Below, one piece after another: positions 14,291-15,178 of a stretch of DNA of 15,178 bases. The first letter of the stretch is position 1; every line of letters begins with the position of its first letter. The notes below the pieces were generated by a model. The model did no database searches. It saw only the letters and a program-made list of their open reading frames with translations, and was not told the origin of the DNA. This DNA is from DAIODI01 sp036746875 (lineage in GTDB: Bacteria; Pseudomonadota; Alphaproteobacteria; Rhizobiales; Aestuariivirgaceae): the NCBI GenBank assembly GCA_036746875.1, contig DAIODI010000051.1, positions 1 to 15,178 on the forward strand, given 5' to 3'. The position numbers were made by a program, and so were the translations under genes.

Positions 14291-14587
14291 TCAGCACCAC
14301 GGGCGCAGTTCGCGGCGGACTTCCCGGCGCTGCTCGCGCCGCTCGCGGCGGATTTCCCGCATCCCCTCGCGATACTCGCGCCGAGCCTCGGCGCGGGAGT
14401 CGGCGTTGCGGATGGCGCGGCGCATTTCCCGGCGCTCGCGGCGGACTTCCCGCTGGCCTTCCCGGAACTCGCGCCTGGCCTCGCGGCAGCCGGCCTCGGC
14501 GGGGGAACTTGAGACGGCGGCCAGCGGTACGCTGAGCGCCGAGCAGAGCATGGCGGCCGCCATAAGGCTCAGGACCCGCCCCATCAT
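14291..14587 (-). CDS. Small exported Arg/Glu-rich repeat protein
   Basis: The protein has 98 residues. A signal peptide (1 to about 32, ending SPAEAG) precedes a mature part of which most residues are Arg or Glu. Two copies of a 22-residue unit (36-57 and 67-88; 18 of 22 identical) of the form EARREaREGxREaRRERRExRR are separated by AIRNADSRA. It should form a highly charged single helix stabilised by Arg-Glu pairs. Cys34 and Cys98 bracket the helix. It starts at ATG 14587, overlapping the stop of the upstream gene as ATGA, so the two are probably translated together. I know of no function. Binding to anionic surface polymers or lipids is a guess. Confidence 0.7.
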   Translation of the reverse strand: MMGRVLSLMAAAMLCSALSVPLAAVSSSPAEAGCREARREFREGQREVRRERREMRRAIRNADSRAEARREYREGMREIRRERREQRREVRRELRPWC

Positions 14588-14937
14588 TGCAGGCCGCCTT
14601 CCTTGGCGGAGTCCTCGAAGTGCTTCAGAAACGCCGGGCAGTTGGCGTTGTCGATCTGGTCCACGGTGCCCGCGCCGAACGCTGTCGAGAAGAAGAACGC
14701 CTCGTCGGTGCCGAAGAGCTGGGACAGGCCGTTGAACGACGCCAGCGCCTGGCGCTCGATCTTGAGCCGCGCGGCCGCATCGCCGCACTGCCAGGCGGCG
14801 CCTCCGGCGTAGCCGAAATCCTTCACGGCCTGCGTGAACGCCTCGTCCCGCGCGGCGTCCGCGGCGTCGTCCGCGGCTGCGGGTGTCGCAACCGCAAGCG
14901 CTCCGGCGAGCGCCATCCAGCCAAGTGCCGTCCTCAT
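14584..14937 (-). CDS. Small periplasmic protein of unknown function with two cysteines
   Basis: The 117-residue protein has a clear signal peptide (1-22, cleavage AAA/DD). The mature part is mostly helical, with blocks FTQAVKDFGYAGGAAWQC, LASFNGLSQLFGTDEAFFFSTAFGAG and IDNANCPAFLKHF. Cys51 and Cys100 probably form a disulfide. It resembles uncharacterised alphaproteobacterial exported proteins, though I cannot name a family. AGGGGGG eight bases before ATG 14937 is a strong ribosome-binding site. Its stop TGA (14586-14584) overlaps the ATG of the Arg/Glu-rich gene, which implies coupled production and possibly a shared job in the cell envelope. Confidence 0.7.
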   Translation of the reverse strand: MRTALGWMALAGALAVATPAAADDAADAARDEAFTQAVKDFGYAGGAAWQCGDAAARLKIERQALASFNGLSQLFGTDEAFFFSTAFGAGTVDQIDNANCPAFLKHFEDSAKEGGLQ

Positions 14938-14966
14938 TGGGAAACCCCCCTTGCGTGTGAATCCTC

Positions 14967-14995
14967 AAAAGATCCTCCGGATACGGAAAGGTCAA
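14967..14995 (-). promoter_or_regulatory. Possible promoter of the two small exported-protein genes
   Basis: On the - strand TTGACC (14995-14990) is a near-consensus -35 box. At 17 bases the facing hexamer is TCTTTT (14972-14967), a poor -10 box. It lies 30 bases before ATG 14937. Confidence 0.25.
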
Positions 14996-15020
14996 GCATA
15001 AAGTGGCTCAATTTGGGTGA

Positions 15021-15035
15021 TGCGGCGACGCCGCA
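15021..15035. other. 6-bp hairpin in the right-hand intergenic region
   Basis: TGCGGC and GCCGCA flank a GAC loop. The 241 bases from 14938 to the window end contain no credible gene. This hairpin and the inverted repeat near the edge are the only structures seen. Confidence 0.25.
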
Positions 15036-15136
15036 ACGGCGGCCTCGTCGCTTGTCGCGCGCCAGCTTCTCTGCCTTTCGCACGATCGTGTGGCGACGGC
15101 GGGCGACCGGCTTTGCCGTCTAGGTCATGAACTCAT

Positions 15137-15153
15137 AAAGGGGATTCCCCTTT
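15137..15153. repeat. Inverted repeat AAAGGGG/CCCCTTT near the right edge
   Basis: Seven-base arms (15137-15143 and 15147-15153) flank ATT. The surrounding 50 bases (from TCATGAACTCATAAAG to the end) are lower in GC than the rest of the window. They recall, only from memory, the non-coding ends of insertion sequences common in alphaproteobacteria. No transposase or terminal inverted repeat pair is within the window. Confidence 0.3.
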
Positions 15154-15178
15154 TGGTCGAATGGTGATTCAAGCTCCT

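Noticed and set aside
14310..14480. Short direct repeats resembling a CRISPR array
   Set aside because: The repeats are in-frame copies of an Arg/Glu-coding unit with no regular spacers.
14291..14995. Upstream-extended 234-codon reading of the Arg/Glu-rich gene
   Set aside because: The extension runs in a second frame through the two-cysteine exported protein. The signal peptide at ATG 14587 and the ATGA overlap support the short form.

Overview
The window looks like chromosomal DNA of a high-GC alphaproteobacterium, most likely of the order Hyphomicrobiales (Rhizobiales). The grounds are strong third-position GC bias, a bacterial homospermidine synthase paired with ornithine decarboxylase, a solitary MlaC-like protein, and a FliL-like small protein of a kind I associate with this group. 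No tRNA, rRNA, CRISPR array or complete mobile element is visible. Very long antisense open frames (up to 1043 codons) are by-products of GC bias and were left out.

Layout, left to right. Positions 1-547 hold a FliL-like protein on + with a doubtful 5' end that overlaps an open frame on - running off the left edge. Positions 605-1168 (-) encode an exported MlaC-like lipid carrier, and 1415-1879 (+) a short MgtC/SapB-family membrane protein. Positions 1880-2277 are a hairpin-rich leader, possibly the speF-type leader RNA of alphaproteobacteria, in front of a polyamine operon on +: ornithine decarboxylase, a GNAT acetyltransferase and homospermidine synthase (2278-5583). The first and last enzymes make putrescine from ornithine and condense two putrescines to sym-homospermidine. 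The acetyltransferase between them has no proven role.

Next on + are a periplasmic protein with a sulfite-oxidase-like fold that lacks any cysteine in its mature part (5807-6343), an M20-family amidohydrolase (6549-7841) and, 7 bases later, a secretory-lipase-type alpha/beta hydrolase (7849-9036). A strong 15-bp hairpin ends this block.

From 14203 back to 9096 five genes on - form an apparent operon with gaps of 10-49 bases: a close HdhA (7-alpha-hydroxysteroid dehydrogenase) homologue, a zinc alcohol dehydrogenase, a second SDR, a 592-residue outer-membrane protein joining a POTRA-like domain to an alginate-export-like beta-barrel, and a MarC-family membrane protein. Three dehydrogenases plus a barrel suggest uptake and oxidation of an external hydrophobic or cyclic alcohol. 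The substrate is not known.

Upstream on - lie two small exported proteins joined by an ATGA overlap (14937-14291). One has two cysteines and the other is an Arg/Glu-rich protein with an internal 22-residue duplication. The right-hand 70 bases contain a compact inverted repeat and look unlike their surroundings, possibly the end of an insertion sequence.
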